Shown piece by piece: positions 8,901 through 15,730 of a stretch of 37,979 nucleotides of DNA (within the stretch, counting starts at the first letter, position 1; each line of letters begins with the position of its first letter). The DNA is from Chitinophaga pinensis (GTDB taxonomy: Bacteria > Bacteroidota > Bacteroidia > Chitinophagales > Chitinophagaceae). Made by a program: the position numbers and the translations under genes. The notes below the pieces were generated by a model that saw only the letters and a list, made by a program, of their open reading frames with translations, was not told where the DNA came from and made no database searches. The stretch is from NCBI GenBank assembly GCA_945878115.1, contig CAMDVD010000038.1, positions 1 through 37,979 of the forward strand. Reading direction: 5' to 3'.

Positions 8901-9488
8901 ATGGATTTACAAAAATTTAAGGACGAGTATGACTTTGAAGGCTCTATAGTCTTACTAGAAGGGAAAAGAAATGTAATAGATATTGATAAGGCGAAATTAA
9001 TTGCCTTAGGTAAGCTACTATCTTCTACTACTTCTCATATGGTGTTTAGAAGTGGAAATGCTGCTGGAGCAGATCAGTACTTTTCCGAAGGTGTGGCTTT
9101 AGTCGATAAAGCTAGGTTGCATGTATTAACGCCCTATACCGGTCATAGAAAAAAAACAAACCTTGCGTATGAAACGTTTGCGCTGGATCAAATCAATATG
9201 GCTAACGAGGAGGATGTAATTTATCAGTCGAAGAATAATGAAAAGACCAAAGGGCTAATAGACCAATATATTGCTGGTGACGTTAATAAAAATACCATTA
9301 AAGCAGCCTACATTATTCGAGATACCGTGAAGGTAATAGGCACGAGTACCATTAAGCCGGCAAATTTTGGTATTTTCTATGACGATTTGAAGGCGCCCCA
9401 AACGGGCGGCACAGGACATACGATGAATATTTGCAAATTGAATCATATACCTTTGATAGATCAACGAACATGGTTTAATTGGTTGTAG
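8901..9488 (+). CDS. SLOG/DprA-like Rossmann-fold protein
   Basis: 195 aa. Features of the SLOG superfamily (DprA, LOG, YpsA and nucleotide-sensing domains of conflict systems): strand VLLEGKRNV (residues 17-25) in the place of the TGSR strand, then MVFRSGNAAGADQYFSEG with the G-x-x-x-GAD phosphate/nucleotide loop (residues 52-58), LHVLTPY, the short IIRD element and a terminal GGTGHTM followed by LNHIPLIDQRTW. Such domains bind nucleotides or their derivatives, and some make or sense signal nucleotides. It is the second gene of the unit with 8106 and is convergent with 9495 (6 bases between stops). The family call is from motifs only. Confidence 0.7.
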   Translation: MDLQKFKDEYDFEGSIVLLEGKRNVIDIDKAKLIALGKLLSSTTSHMVFRSGNAAGADQYFSEGVALVDKARLHVLTPYTGHRKKTNLAYETFALDQINMANEEDVIYQSKNNEKTKGLIDQYIAGDVNKNTIKAAYIIRDTVKVIGTSTIKPANFGIFYDDLKAPQTGGTGHTMNICKLNHIPLIDQRTWFNWL

Positions 9489-9494
9489 GTATGT

Positions 9495-10568
9495 TTACCT
9501 GCATAAAAGTTTTGGCAAAAAATCATTTTTTAAATAATTCGCACTTTTAACTGAATTGGAGTTTCTTCCACCAGGTGTTGTTTTCCATAATTTATGCCAT
9601 TCTGTTTTAGGTTTCAAAGCTTTTTCATATGAAGTTGGTGATAACGAATAGAACACTAAATCGTTTTCTATCTTCTTATCGGCCATATACTTCACAACAG
9701 CTTCATTGATTGATCTATTACTTTCTTCACTCCAGATTTTAAATTTATCAATCTCAAGTTGGTAATCAATTATTGAATCTGTAAATTCAAGTATTCCATA
9801 AAGGCCAGAAACAATCAATATGTGGAGGTTGCAGTCATTATTTTTTTGCTTATATAACTCTTTAAGTTCACGGGAATAGAATCTACCTCCAGAGTATCTT
9901 TCTATTGCAGGCAGAAATAACGTACTATTGATTTGATTAATGAAATACTTATTATTAACGGCCCCTTGTACACTTCTTTTTTTATCAAAATACTTCTTAG
10001 GTTTGGGGGCATTTAAGAGGGCCTGATATTGCTGTAGAACTTTATTCCTATCTTCTATTATGCTTTCATGATCTGAAAAATAATTTTTATTGTTTTTCCC
10101 CCCTCCTGGCATTTTAGTACCCGCACATCCAATTATCAATAATTTATTTTTACTCTTATCGTTGATTTTAGCCCAAAGCAATTGATCAATACTTGTAGAT
10201 TTTTGTGTCATATTCTTATTTTTTTTACTAGTTTTTATGTTTTTATTTTTATCTGAGACAGTACTTTTTGATTGGGTAGATATATTTTTGCCTTCATCAG
10301 CTTTACTTAATTCTATTGTAAATCCGGCAAAATCTCTCTCTTCAGAAGTAATTTTCCAACCACAATCTTTAAGCGTTCGCATGCCATTGCAAATGGCCGC
10401 TGTTCGATTCTTCCAACTTTGTTTTGGGTTCATGATATCACACTCATCCTGTACTTCTTTAGCTGTAATTTTAAATTGGCCTTTTTTGTGTAGGTTTAAT
10501 AACGCAGTTAATATTGTAGGTAATAATTTACTATTTTTCGTCGCAATCAAATTTTTAATACAGTCCAT
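9495..10568 (-). CDS. Winged-helix domain fused to a YaaA-like (DUF328/DUF6884) domain
   Basis: 357 aa in three parts. Residues 1-88 look like a winged helix (LLPTILTALLNLHKKGQFKITAKEVQDECD, then helix WKNRTAAICNGMRTLKDCGW and wing). Residues 89-135 are a Ser/Lys/Asn-rich linker. Residues 140-357 are YaaA-like: LLIIGCAGTKMPGG (C148, T151, K152), LFLPAIERYSGGRFY (the P-A-x4-Y-x-G-x-x-Y pattern of YaaA), and LIVSGLYGILEFTD (S254-G258) followed by IDYQLE. YaaA binds DNA and lowers peroxide damage in E. coli; the role of the wider family is poorly known. It lies 12 bases downstream of the GIY-YIG gene, surely one operon. Confidence 0.75.
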   Translation of the reverse strand: MDCIKNLIATKNSKLLPTILTALLNLHKKGQFKITAKEVQDECDIMNPKQSWKNRTAAICNGMRTLKDCGWKITSEERDFAGFTIELSKADEGKNISTQSKSTVSDKNKNIKTSKKNKNMTQKSTSIDQLLWAKINDKSKNKLLIIGCAGTKMPGGGKNNKNYFSDHESIIEDRNKVLQQYQALLNAPKPKKYFDKKRSVQGAVNNKYFINQINSTLFLPAIERYSGGRFYSRELKELYKQKNNDCNLHILIVSGLYGILEFTDSIIDYQLEIDKFKIWSEESNRSINEAVVKYMADKKIENDLVFYSLSPTSYEKALKPKTEWHKLWKTTPGGRNSNSVKSANYLKNDFLPKLLCR

Positions 10569-10580
10569 ACTAATTTATTT

Positions 10581-11651
10581 TTATTTTACTTTACTAACAC
10601 GTACGGTGATTGTTTCAATTATTTTTTTCTTATTATTCATCTCCTCCTGAATAAGTTGCCATTTAGGTATATTCCCATTTGCAGGATCTACAGCGTTGAA
10701 GTATTCAATTACAGTTCTATTGACTGCACGAATACTTCTTGGTTGGGCGTTGATGTATGTTCTGCTATCATTTCTGTCTTTACTGAATATTTCAATTCTA
10801 CAAGGTCCGACTGGTAATTTCTTTATACTCTCAGCTATCGATGAAATATTATCTTTTCTGTTTACCGTAAATTCAACGCAATTTTTATTATTCTCAAGTA
10901 ATTCAACCGTGGATTCGGTCAACAGAACACGAGTTACCCGCTTTTTTGGACTACCTTTTTTTGATGTGGTACTAGATTTCTTCGCTACACTCCATTTGTT
11001 TTTGGAGTTGTTTTCAACTAGCTGCCTTCTTTTTTGGATATTGTAGGTTGTATGATTGACTATTTTTGCATTCGGATTTTTATCTAGATTGAATATTGGT
11101 CTCAATACATCTATTAGGACACTCTCGTCAGAATTAACTTGGTCCTTTACGTCTAAAAAAGTGCCAGGGTATTCAATGTAATAAATATAGAAATGCTCGC
11201 AAAAAAACGCATCAAGTTTATCTTGCATATCATTTTCAATTAAATCATCACCTAAAAGACTTCCGATAGTTCTTCTAAAAGTGGACATTGTGCCACTGCG
11301 TAATGAAGACATGGTATTATTGTCACTTAAATGCCACAAAATACGGGTATTCAGATTGCCATTATTAATGCCATTAGAATTATTGCGAACACCTGCTGTT
11401 CCAGTATAAACTAGGTGGTAAGCCTTGTCATTTATTTTTTTCGTATAAACAGGCGTAAGGGCGGTTATATTTCTTAATTTCTTGTAGCAACTTGGATCCA
11501 TAAACCAAAAGTATATTCCTTTTGTTGTAGGAATTTCTTCGGCTTGTTTGCCACAAGCTTGAATACATTTTTTTTCATTAAAATTCTTATTTAACCAGGC
11601 GGTTATTGATTGGAAATTTTCTTGATTGGGGATGAGCGTTGTTTTTCTCAT
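10581..11651 (-). CDS. GIY-YIG nuclease-fold protein with C-terminal extension
   Basis: 356 aa. The GIY-YIG centre is complete: GIY (45-47, in GIYFWFM), YTG (82-84, in HLVYTGTAG), R103 and H107 (NTRILWHLS), and E176 followed twelve residues later by N188 (ESVLIDVLRPIFN). An insert at 115-163 has FRRTIGSLL, also present in the second GIY-YIG gene here. Residues ~200-356 are a basic linker (KKSSTTSKKGSPKKR) and then an unrecognised domain (VELLENNKNCVEFTVNRKDN, PVGPCRIEIFSKDRNDSR). It could cut DNA or RNA. It is first gene of a two-gene operon with the winged-helix/YaaA-like gene. The start is the first ATG after an AT-rich divergent region. Confidence 0.8.
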   Translation of the reverse strand: MRKTTLIPNQENFQSITAWLNKNFNEKKCIQACGKQAEEIPTTKGIYFWFMDPSCYKKLRNITALTPVYTKKINDKAYHLVYTGTAGVRNNSNGINNGNLNTRILWHLSDNNTMSSLRSGTMSTFRRTIGSLLGDDLIENDMQDKLDAFFCEHFYIYYIEYPGTFLDVKDQVNSDESVLIDVLRPIFNLDKNPNAKIVNHTTYNIQKRRQLVENNSKNKWSVAKKSSTTSKKGSPKKRVTRVLLTESTVELLENNKNCVEFTVNRKDNISSIAESIKKLPVGPCRIEIFSKDRNDSRTYINAQPRSIRAVNRTVIEYFNAVDPANGNIPKWQLIQEEMNNKKKIIETITVRVSKVK

Positions 11652-11805
11652 AAAATAAAGTTATAACAAGTATAATGATAATTATTTGAATAAAAAAATT
11701 TATTATTGGTATAGTAACTGAGCTATTGGACGAATACTATATTATTAAGTATGGTCTGTAACAGAATTGTGATCCATATATAATCATTTGTGCCTTAAAT
11801 TGAAA
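11652..11805. other. AT-rich divergent intergenic region
   Basis: First part of the 343-base space between the GIY-YIG gene (-) and the small His/Cys gene (+). It must hold the minus-strand promoter, but no convincing TAnnTTTG was found. The plus-strand module begins at 11806. Confidence 0.3.
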
Positions 11806-11843
11806 TTGTACATTAAATACAAGCTTGCGCTCTTTATTTGCAC
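11806..11843 (+). promoter_or_regulatory. Repeated promoter/operator module, copy 2 (before 11995)
   Basis: Perfect inverted repeat TTGTA-N7-TACAA at 11806-11822 and TTTGCAC at 11837-11843, again 31 bases from the repeat start. The surrounding letters are also similar to copy 1 at 7921. It ends 151 bases before the start codon, close to the 147 bases of copy 1. Confidence 0.55.
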
Positions 11844-11972
11844 TTGTCACTCGCATTATTTCTACCAACAAACACTCATACGCCCAAGATAAATTCATTA
11901 TAGCATAATATATAATATTATAGTGATCGTATAAAAATCATAAGTCTTATACCATACAAAAGCAGTAATATA

Positions 11973-11988
11973 TAAACACTTAAATAAA
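11973..11988 (+). promoter_or_regulatory. Shared 16-base leader, copy 1
   Basis: TAAACACTTAAATAAA followed by 6 bases and the ATG at 11995. The identical 16 bases at the same distance precede the ATG at 13162. It probably acts as the A-rich translation leader typical of Bacteroidota, which often lack a strong Shine-Dalgarno. Confidence 0.5.
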
Positions 11989-11994
11989 ATAACT

Positions 11995-12546
11995 ATGAAG
12001 ACACTTGTCATCCATCCAACAGACCAATCCACCGATTTTCTATGTCCAATTTATAAGGATATTGAAAATAAAACGGTTATTAAAGGAGGCATTTCAAAAA
12101 AGGAATTACTTAAAGAGGTAAAATCGCACGACCGAATTATGATGTTAGGTCATGGATCCCCTATGGGATTATTTGCGGTAGGTCAATTTAAACAAGAACA
12201 CTATATGTCTTATATTATTGATAGCACCTTTGTGCCTGCTCTGCAAAATAAAGACAATGTGTTTATATGGTGTTTCGCGAATCAATTTGTCGAACAGTAT
12301 GACTTATCGGGTTTTTATTCGGGTATGTTCATCTCTGAAGTGCAAGAGGCAAATCTCTATAATTACAAAGTGTGTCAAGAAACAATCACGTATTCGAATG
12401 ATAATTTCAGTAAAATTGTTGGACAACATATTTCGAAAGCATCTGAACATATCTATAAAATGGTCACCGCTGAATATGGTAAGTTGAAAAATAATAATCC
12501 TATTATTAAATACAATAACGAGCGACTTAACTATAAAACAATGTAA
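11995..12546 (+). CDS. Small protein with caspase/CHAT-like His-Gly and Cys motifs
   Basis: 183 aa, cytoplasmic. Two motifs in the order and context of clan CD peptidases: strand then His-Gly in DRIMMLGHGSPMGLF (H53-G54) and strand then Cys in NVFIWCFANQF (C93), followed by GFYSGMFISE. The 40-residue spacing and the hydrophobic strands before each motif suit a minimal caspase-like fold. Similar small proteins are common in Bacteroidota mobile DNA, but I know of no assigned function, and protease activity is inference from the motif alone. It heads a plus-strand run that continues to 15369, and is preceded by the 11806 module and the shared leader. Confidence 0.65.
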   Translation: MKTLVIHPTDQSTDFLCPIYKDIENKTVIKGGISKKELLKEVKSHDRIMMLGHGSPMGLFAVGQFKQEHYMSYIIDSTFVPALQNKDNVFIWCFANQFVEQYDLSGFYSGMFISEVQEANLYNYKVCQETITYSNDNFSKIVGQHISKASEHIYKMVTAEYGKLKNNNPIIKYNNERLNYKTM

Positions 12547-12566
12547 TACAATAGTGTAAAATACCT

Positions 12567-12700
12567 GTCGGGGTGGCGAAATGATGACGATCTAGGTAGA
12601 CGCGCATTGATAAACTCAGTGTGGAGCACAAAATAAGTTGGAATAAAGATCTGTATTCTGATGAAAAAGCTTCGTGAAGGTTCGAATCCTTAACCCGGCG
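12567..12700 (+). pseudogene. Enlarged tRNA-Leu-like RNA gene or pseudogene
   Basis: A class II (Leu-type) tRNA can be followed through 134 bases: acceptor GTCGGGG (12567-12573) with ACCCGGC (12693-12699); D stem GCG/CGC (12576-12578, 12601-12603) with GGTAGA in the loop; anticodon stem CATTG/CAGTG (12605-12609, 12617-12621); variable-arm stem GGAGC/GCTTC (12623-12627, 12669-12673); T arm GAAGG-TTCGAAT-CCTTA. Extra bases sit only in loops: about 11 in the D loop and about 40 in the variable arm, the latter with its own GAATA/TATTC hairpin. The anticodon would be AAA, the discriminator is G rather than the A needed by LeuRS, no CCA is encoded, and two pairs are mismatched. It is unlikely to be a normal tRNA. 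Confidence 0.55.
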
Positions 12701-12715
12701 CTAAAACATACTGCG

Positions 12716-13084
12716 ATGGCACAACATGAAGTAAATGGCAACCTATTCTTGCGATATAATGGTGAAGTATATCCTTCACAGGATTATCAATGTGATATAA
12801 AATTTATTACAAGTGATATAGGTGAGCAATTTTTTGAATTTGAATTTGCTTACCCGAATTCACCCACTAAAGAGAAAGTCTTCTTTAGTGTGAATGAAGA
12901 GCACAAGAAACGCGTGATTAATCCATTTAATCTTCAATATATAGTCATTGGAGAAAATGATTGGATAGTAAGTTTTGAAATGATCGAAGAGTTCGAGGAT
13001 ACTGCTGAATATTTTTCTGCTTTCGCCCGTTTTAAGACCGATATACCGATTCCAACTCATAAAAGGATTCTACGTATCCTTTAA
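12716..13084 (+). CDS. Hypothetical protein, strand-rich
   Basis: 122 aa from the ATG at 12716 (MAQHEVNGNLF). An upstream in-frame GTG at 12674 lies inside the tRNA-like element and is rejected as a start. Not recognised. The sequence is rich in short beta strands and aromatic/acidic residues (EQFFEFEFAYPNS, QYIVIGENDWIVSFEMIEEFED), with no signal peptide or membrane helix. It sits between the tRNA-like RNA and a 51-aa gene in the same direction. Confidence 0.6.
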   Translation: MAQHEVNGNLFLRYNGEVYPSQDYQCDIKFITSDIGEQFFEFEFAYPNSPTKEKVFFSVNEEHKKRVINPFNLQYIVIGENDWIVSFEMIEEFEDTAEYFSAFARFKTDIPIPTHKRILRIL

Positions 13085-13139
13085 ACAATACAGTCGGATT
13101 TAAATTACGCATGAACACCCAATTAATATATAATAGTAA

Positions 13140-13155
13140 TAAACACTTAAATAAA
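13140..13155 (+). promoter_or_regulatory. Shared 16-base leader, copy 2
   Basis: TAAACACTTAAATAAA, identical to 11973-11988, again ending 6 bases before an ATG (13162). This fixes the start of the next gene. Confidence 0.5.
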
Positions 13156-13161
13156 TACAAG

Positions 13162-13317
13162 ATGACATACAAATGGTTAGTAACATTTACAACTCCTGCA
13201 TCAAAGGGGAAGTTTTTAAAAGAAACGGTGGAAGCAACAGATTGGTTTTATGCAAAAGCATTATTGGAAAGCCGATATGTGGGCATTAAAATTTTGAATT
13301 ACACGTCTGTTAGGTAG
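13162..13317 (+). CDS. Small hypothetical protein (51 aa)
   Basis: MTYKWLVTFTTP..., 51 aa. The ATG at 13162 is preferred over one at 13111 because it sits at the same distance from the shared leader as the start at 11995. Two strands and a helix are likely (WLVTFTT; EATDWFYAKALLESRY; IKILNYTSV). The pattern strand, 'VEATDWFYAKALLES', strand resembles short proteins found in phage and plasmid DNA of Bacteroidota, function unknown. Confidence 0.55.
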   Translation: MTYKWLVTFTTPASKGKFLKETVEATDWFYAKALLESRYVGIKILNYTSVR

Positions 13318-13416
13318 AAAAATATATTACTTTAGCTGTTGTAATTACATATTGAAAAGGTCTATTGGGCTTCATATTCATGCGCCTTGCGGCTAAATAA
13401 CAATAAAAATAGATAC

Positions 13417-13944
13417 ATGAATAAATCAACTACACCTTTTGAAAAAAGTTATTGGGTTCAACCCAATAAATTAATCGTTGGGCAAATACCTGCTTCATCT
13501 CAGCTAAAAGATACGGAACTAAAACTGAATAAACTGATACAGTTCAATGTAAAGGCTGTTATTAATTTAATGGAATCTAATGAAAGAAACAGAAATGGTG
13601 AATTGTTCTTCGACTATGCTGATTATCTGAGCAAGAACGGTGTGCTCACGCACTCATATCCAATTAAAGATCTTTCTATCCCATCTGTGAAGACGATGGA
13701 ATCAATTTTGAATTGTATAGATGAGTATTTGCTTAATGATAAAATAATATACCTTCATTGTTGGGGAGGCGTGGGTAGAACCGGCACTGCAGTTGGATGT
13801 TATTTAAAACAACAAGGCTTAGCAGATAACGCGTCTGTTTTCAAACAAATTGAAACGTTGAAAGTAAATTCGGCACTTTCTCATAGGAGTTCTCCAGAAA
13901 CAAACGAACAACGAAATTTTGTAATCAATTGGAATCAACATTAA
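13417..13944 (+). CDS. Cys-based protein phosphatase (dual-specificity/tyrosine type)
   Basis: 175 aa from the ATG at 13417; a TTG 10 codons upstream is less likely. The phosphatase loop HCWGGVGRTG (C115 to R121, the C-x5-R motif) is complete, and the candidate general-acid region is IKDLSIPS (about residues 79-86). Upstream VKAVINLMES matches the usual strand-loop of the fold. It should hydrolyse a phosphate monoester on a protein or small molecule in the cytoplasm. Related phosphatases are often neighbours of ADP-ribosylglycohydrolases, as here at 1129, suggesting a shared NAD/ADP-ribose or RNA-end context; that link is inference. Confidence 0.88.
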   Translation: MNKSTTPFEKSYWVQPNKLIVGQIPASSQLKDTELKLNKLIQFNVKAVINLMESNERNRNGELFFDYADYLSKNGVLTHSYPIKDLSIPSVKTMESILNCIDEYLLNDKIIYLHCWGGVGRTGTAVGCYLKQQGLADNASVFKQIETLKVNSALSHRSSPETNEQRNFVINWNQH

Positions 13945-14188
13945 TCATTGTAACATTCATTTAAATCTTCAAAATATGGCTATTATATCGTTTTTAATAT
14001 TATTTTTGACTTAAGTCGATTTCTGTAATATTTAACTTTATCTTATAATGGATGAAGAAAAGTATGGCGAAATGTTGAGGCTTTATTTTAAGCACTAGAT
14101 TTCAATTGAAGGCACGATAATGCAAGATACAGGTACATGAAGATAAGCAAGACAGAAGTTAACATTAATAATAAAAAAAATCTACAAG

Positions 14189-14824
14189 ATGAAAATAGTA
14201 ATAAGTTGTTGCAATAGAAAAAATGGTGGGCCATTTATACATAATGGTAGGATGATAAATTTTATTTCACAGGTTGACCAAGTTGTTCCTAATGATGAAA
14301 TGTATTTTCATCCTGACGATTTAGTGCCGAATGAAGATATTACTTGGCGAGAATTGGTCAAGCAACAAGACCTGAATAATAACCTACAACCTGCTTATGA
14401 GTTATATAGACCAGCAATTTATAGTTTGTTATTTCAAAAATTTGGAAAGGACTTATATATATTCACTGCTGGTTGGGGAATTATTCGAGCAGATTTTAAA
14501 CTTCCAAAATACAATATAACGTTTTCCAATAACAATAATATTCCTAATTATGCAAGACGAGATATTAAACAAGTTTTTAAGGACTTTAACCATTTAGAAG
14601 GTATTGCTCAAAATGAAGAAATTATATTGATTGCTGGTAGTGACTATGTTTTACCTTTCTGTAAACTCACTGAAAATTTGCCTAATAATAAGATTATTAT
14701 TTGTAAAAATCAAGAGTTGTTGAATCACAATCAATATCTGAACAACAATAACTTTCAACTCCGGCACTATCAGACCAATAGACGCACAAACTGGCATTAT
14801 GAATACGCTCAAAAACTTTTATAA
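14189..14824 (+). CDS. YaaA-like (DUF6884 type) protein
   Basis: 211 aa. The N-terminal strand and loop IVISCCNRKNGG (C7, C8, R10, K11) corresponds to GCAGTKMPGG of the 9495 protein; LQPAYELYRPAIYSLLFQKFG matches the P-A-x-x-x-Y segment; LYIFTAGWGIIRADF (A94-G97) corresponds to LIVSGLYGILEFTD; and IILIAGSDYVLPF is a later conserved strand. There is no winged-helix or linker, unlike the 9495 protein. The GIY-YIG gene follows after 20 bases, so the two are one operon. The biochemical role of this family is not settled. Confidence 0.7.
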   Translation: MKIVISCCNRKNGGPFIHNGRMINFISQVDQVVPNDEMYFHPDDLVPNEDITWRELVKQQDLNNNLQPAYELYRPAIYSLLFQKFGKDLYIFTAGWGIIRADFKLPKYNITFSNNNNIPNYARRDIKQVFKDFNHLEGIAQNEEIILIAGSDYVLPFCKLTENLPNNKIIICKNQELLNHNQYLNNNNFQLRHYQTNRRTNWHYEYAQKLL

Positions 14825-14844
14825 ACAAATTAATTGAAAATATA

Positions 14845-15369
14845 ATGACTGTTTTAAGTATTAGGGAGCAAAGTTTAAGAATCACAAATGAACCTATTGT
14901 TTACTATTTTTGGTTTAAGAAGGATTGTTTCGATAATTTGTTGAATTTGCTTATATCGGAAATTGATATAAATAGAGTCCTTGTCAAAAAAATCAACGAA
15001 GAAGATTATGGTCTGCTGTATGTAGGAAAAGGGAAAAATGGCAATGATAGACTTGTTAAATATCACATTCATGATAGTCAAAATTTTCACAAAACTGGAG
15101 TCCAAAATGGACGGCTGTCATCATTAAGACAAACACTTTGCGGATTATTGCAACTCCAAATGTCATCGAGTAAAAATGATATTAATACTTTTATGGACAA
15201 TAACTGCATAGTAGAATTTGAATCTTGTATTTTAGAACAATTAGATACGATTGAACATGAAAAAATAATTAGCAATTATTTACCACTAAACTATCAAAAT
15301 ACTAAAAATATCTTGACCTCAAGACATCGAAAAATATTAAGGGACTGTAAAAGGAGTATGAGGCAATAA
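14845..15369 (+). CDS. Short GIY-YIG nuclease-fold protein
   Basis: 174 aa. Aligns by motif with the N-terminal half of the 10581 protein: VYYFWF (19-24) in place of GIYFWF, YVG (59-61, in LLYVGKGKNG), R69 (NDRLVKYH), the insert motif LRQTLCGLL (94-102), and E137 followed twelve residues later by N149 (EHEKIISNYLPLN), the same spacing as E176-N188. The first Gly-Ile of the family name is replaced by Val-Tyr, but the catalytic Arg and Glu are present. No C-terminal extension. It is second gene after the YaaA-like gene, the reverse of the order at 9495-11651. Confidence 0.72.
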   Translation: MTVLSIREQSLRITNEPIVYYFWFKKDCFDNLLNLLISEIDINRVLVKKINEEDYGLLYVGKGKNGNDRLVKYHIHDSQNFHKTGVQNGRLSSLRQTLCGLLQLQMSSSKNDINTFMDNNCIVEFESCILEQLDTIEHEKIISNYLPLNYQNTKNILTSRHRKILRDCKRSMRQ

Positions 15370-15730
15370 TCATGACTGCCAACAGCCTTTTCCAAAAGCG
15401 GGGGACGCTGCTATGAAATTGAATTTTTAAACTTAAGCTTTGAGTATCTAATGAAGTTTAGTGATGAAAAAACCACCTTCGGAAAGTGGCAAGACGTTAG
15501 GGGTGAATAGGAAAATTAAGAACATGACCATAAAGGAAATAATGTGATGTGTAATTTCTTTATTAAATTAAGAGAAACTTATATTTTATATTAAAAACAC
15601 TAAATTCTAAGGAAAGAAAATAGTTTACATTCAATTCAATAATTTAATAGCAACATATATTGCCATTCTATTGGAAAAGTAGGCCAATTTGTCCTACATC
15701 TCCTCTATCTTTTTTGATTAAGGTTGTTCC
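15370..15730. other. Non-coding tail of the island
   Basis: No gene. Near 15376-15412 is a GC-richer segment (GCCAACAGCC, then AAAAGCGGGGGACGCTGC) like intergenic repeats I associate with Bacteroidota accessory DNA. On the minus strand, about 15730 down to 15671, a short frame reads GTTLIKKDRGDVGQIGLLFQ and stops; it looks like the end of a lost coding sequence. The rest is AT-rich. Confidence 0.3.

Noticed and set aside
12567-12700. A functional tRNA-Leu
   Set aside because: Loop insertions, anticodon AAA, discriminator G, no CCA and mismatches in the acceptor and T stems speak against normal decoding.
12674-12715. GTG start extending the 12716 gene by 14 codons
   Set aside because: These codons are the T arm and acceptor of the tRNA-like element; the ATG at 12716 is the natural start.
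14048-14140. Short frame MDEEKYGEMLRLYFKH, stop, ISIEGTIMQDTGT before the YaaA-like gene
   Set aside because: Looks faintly protein-like and might be a small gene broken by an amber codon, but too short to support.
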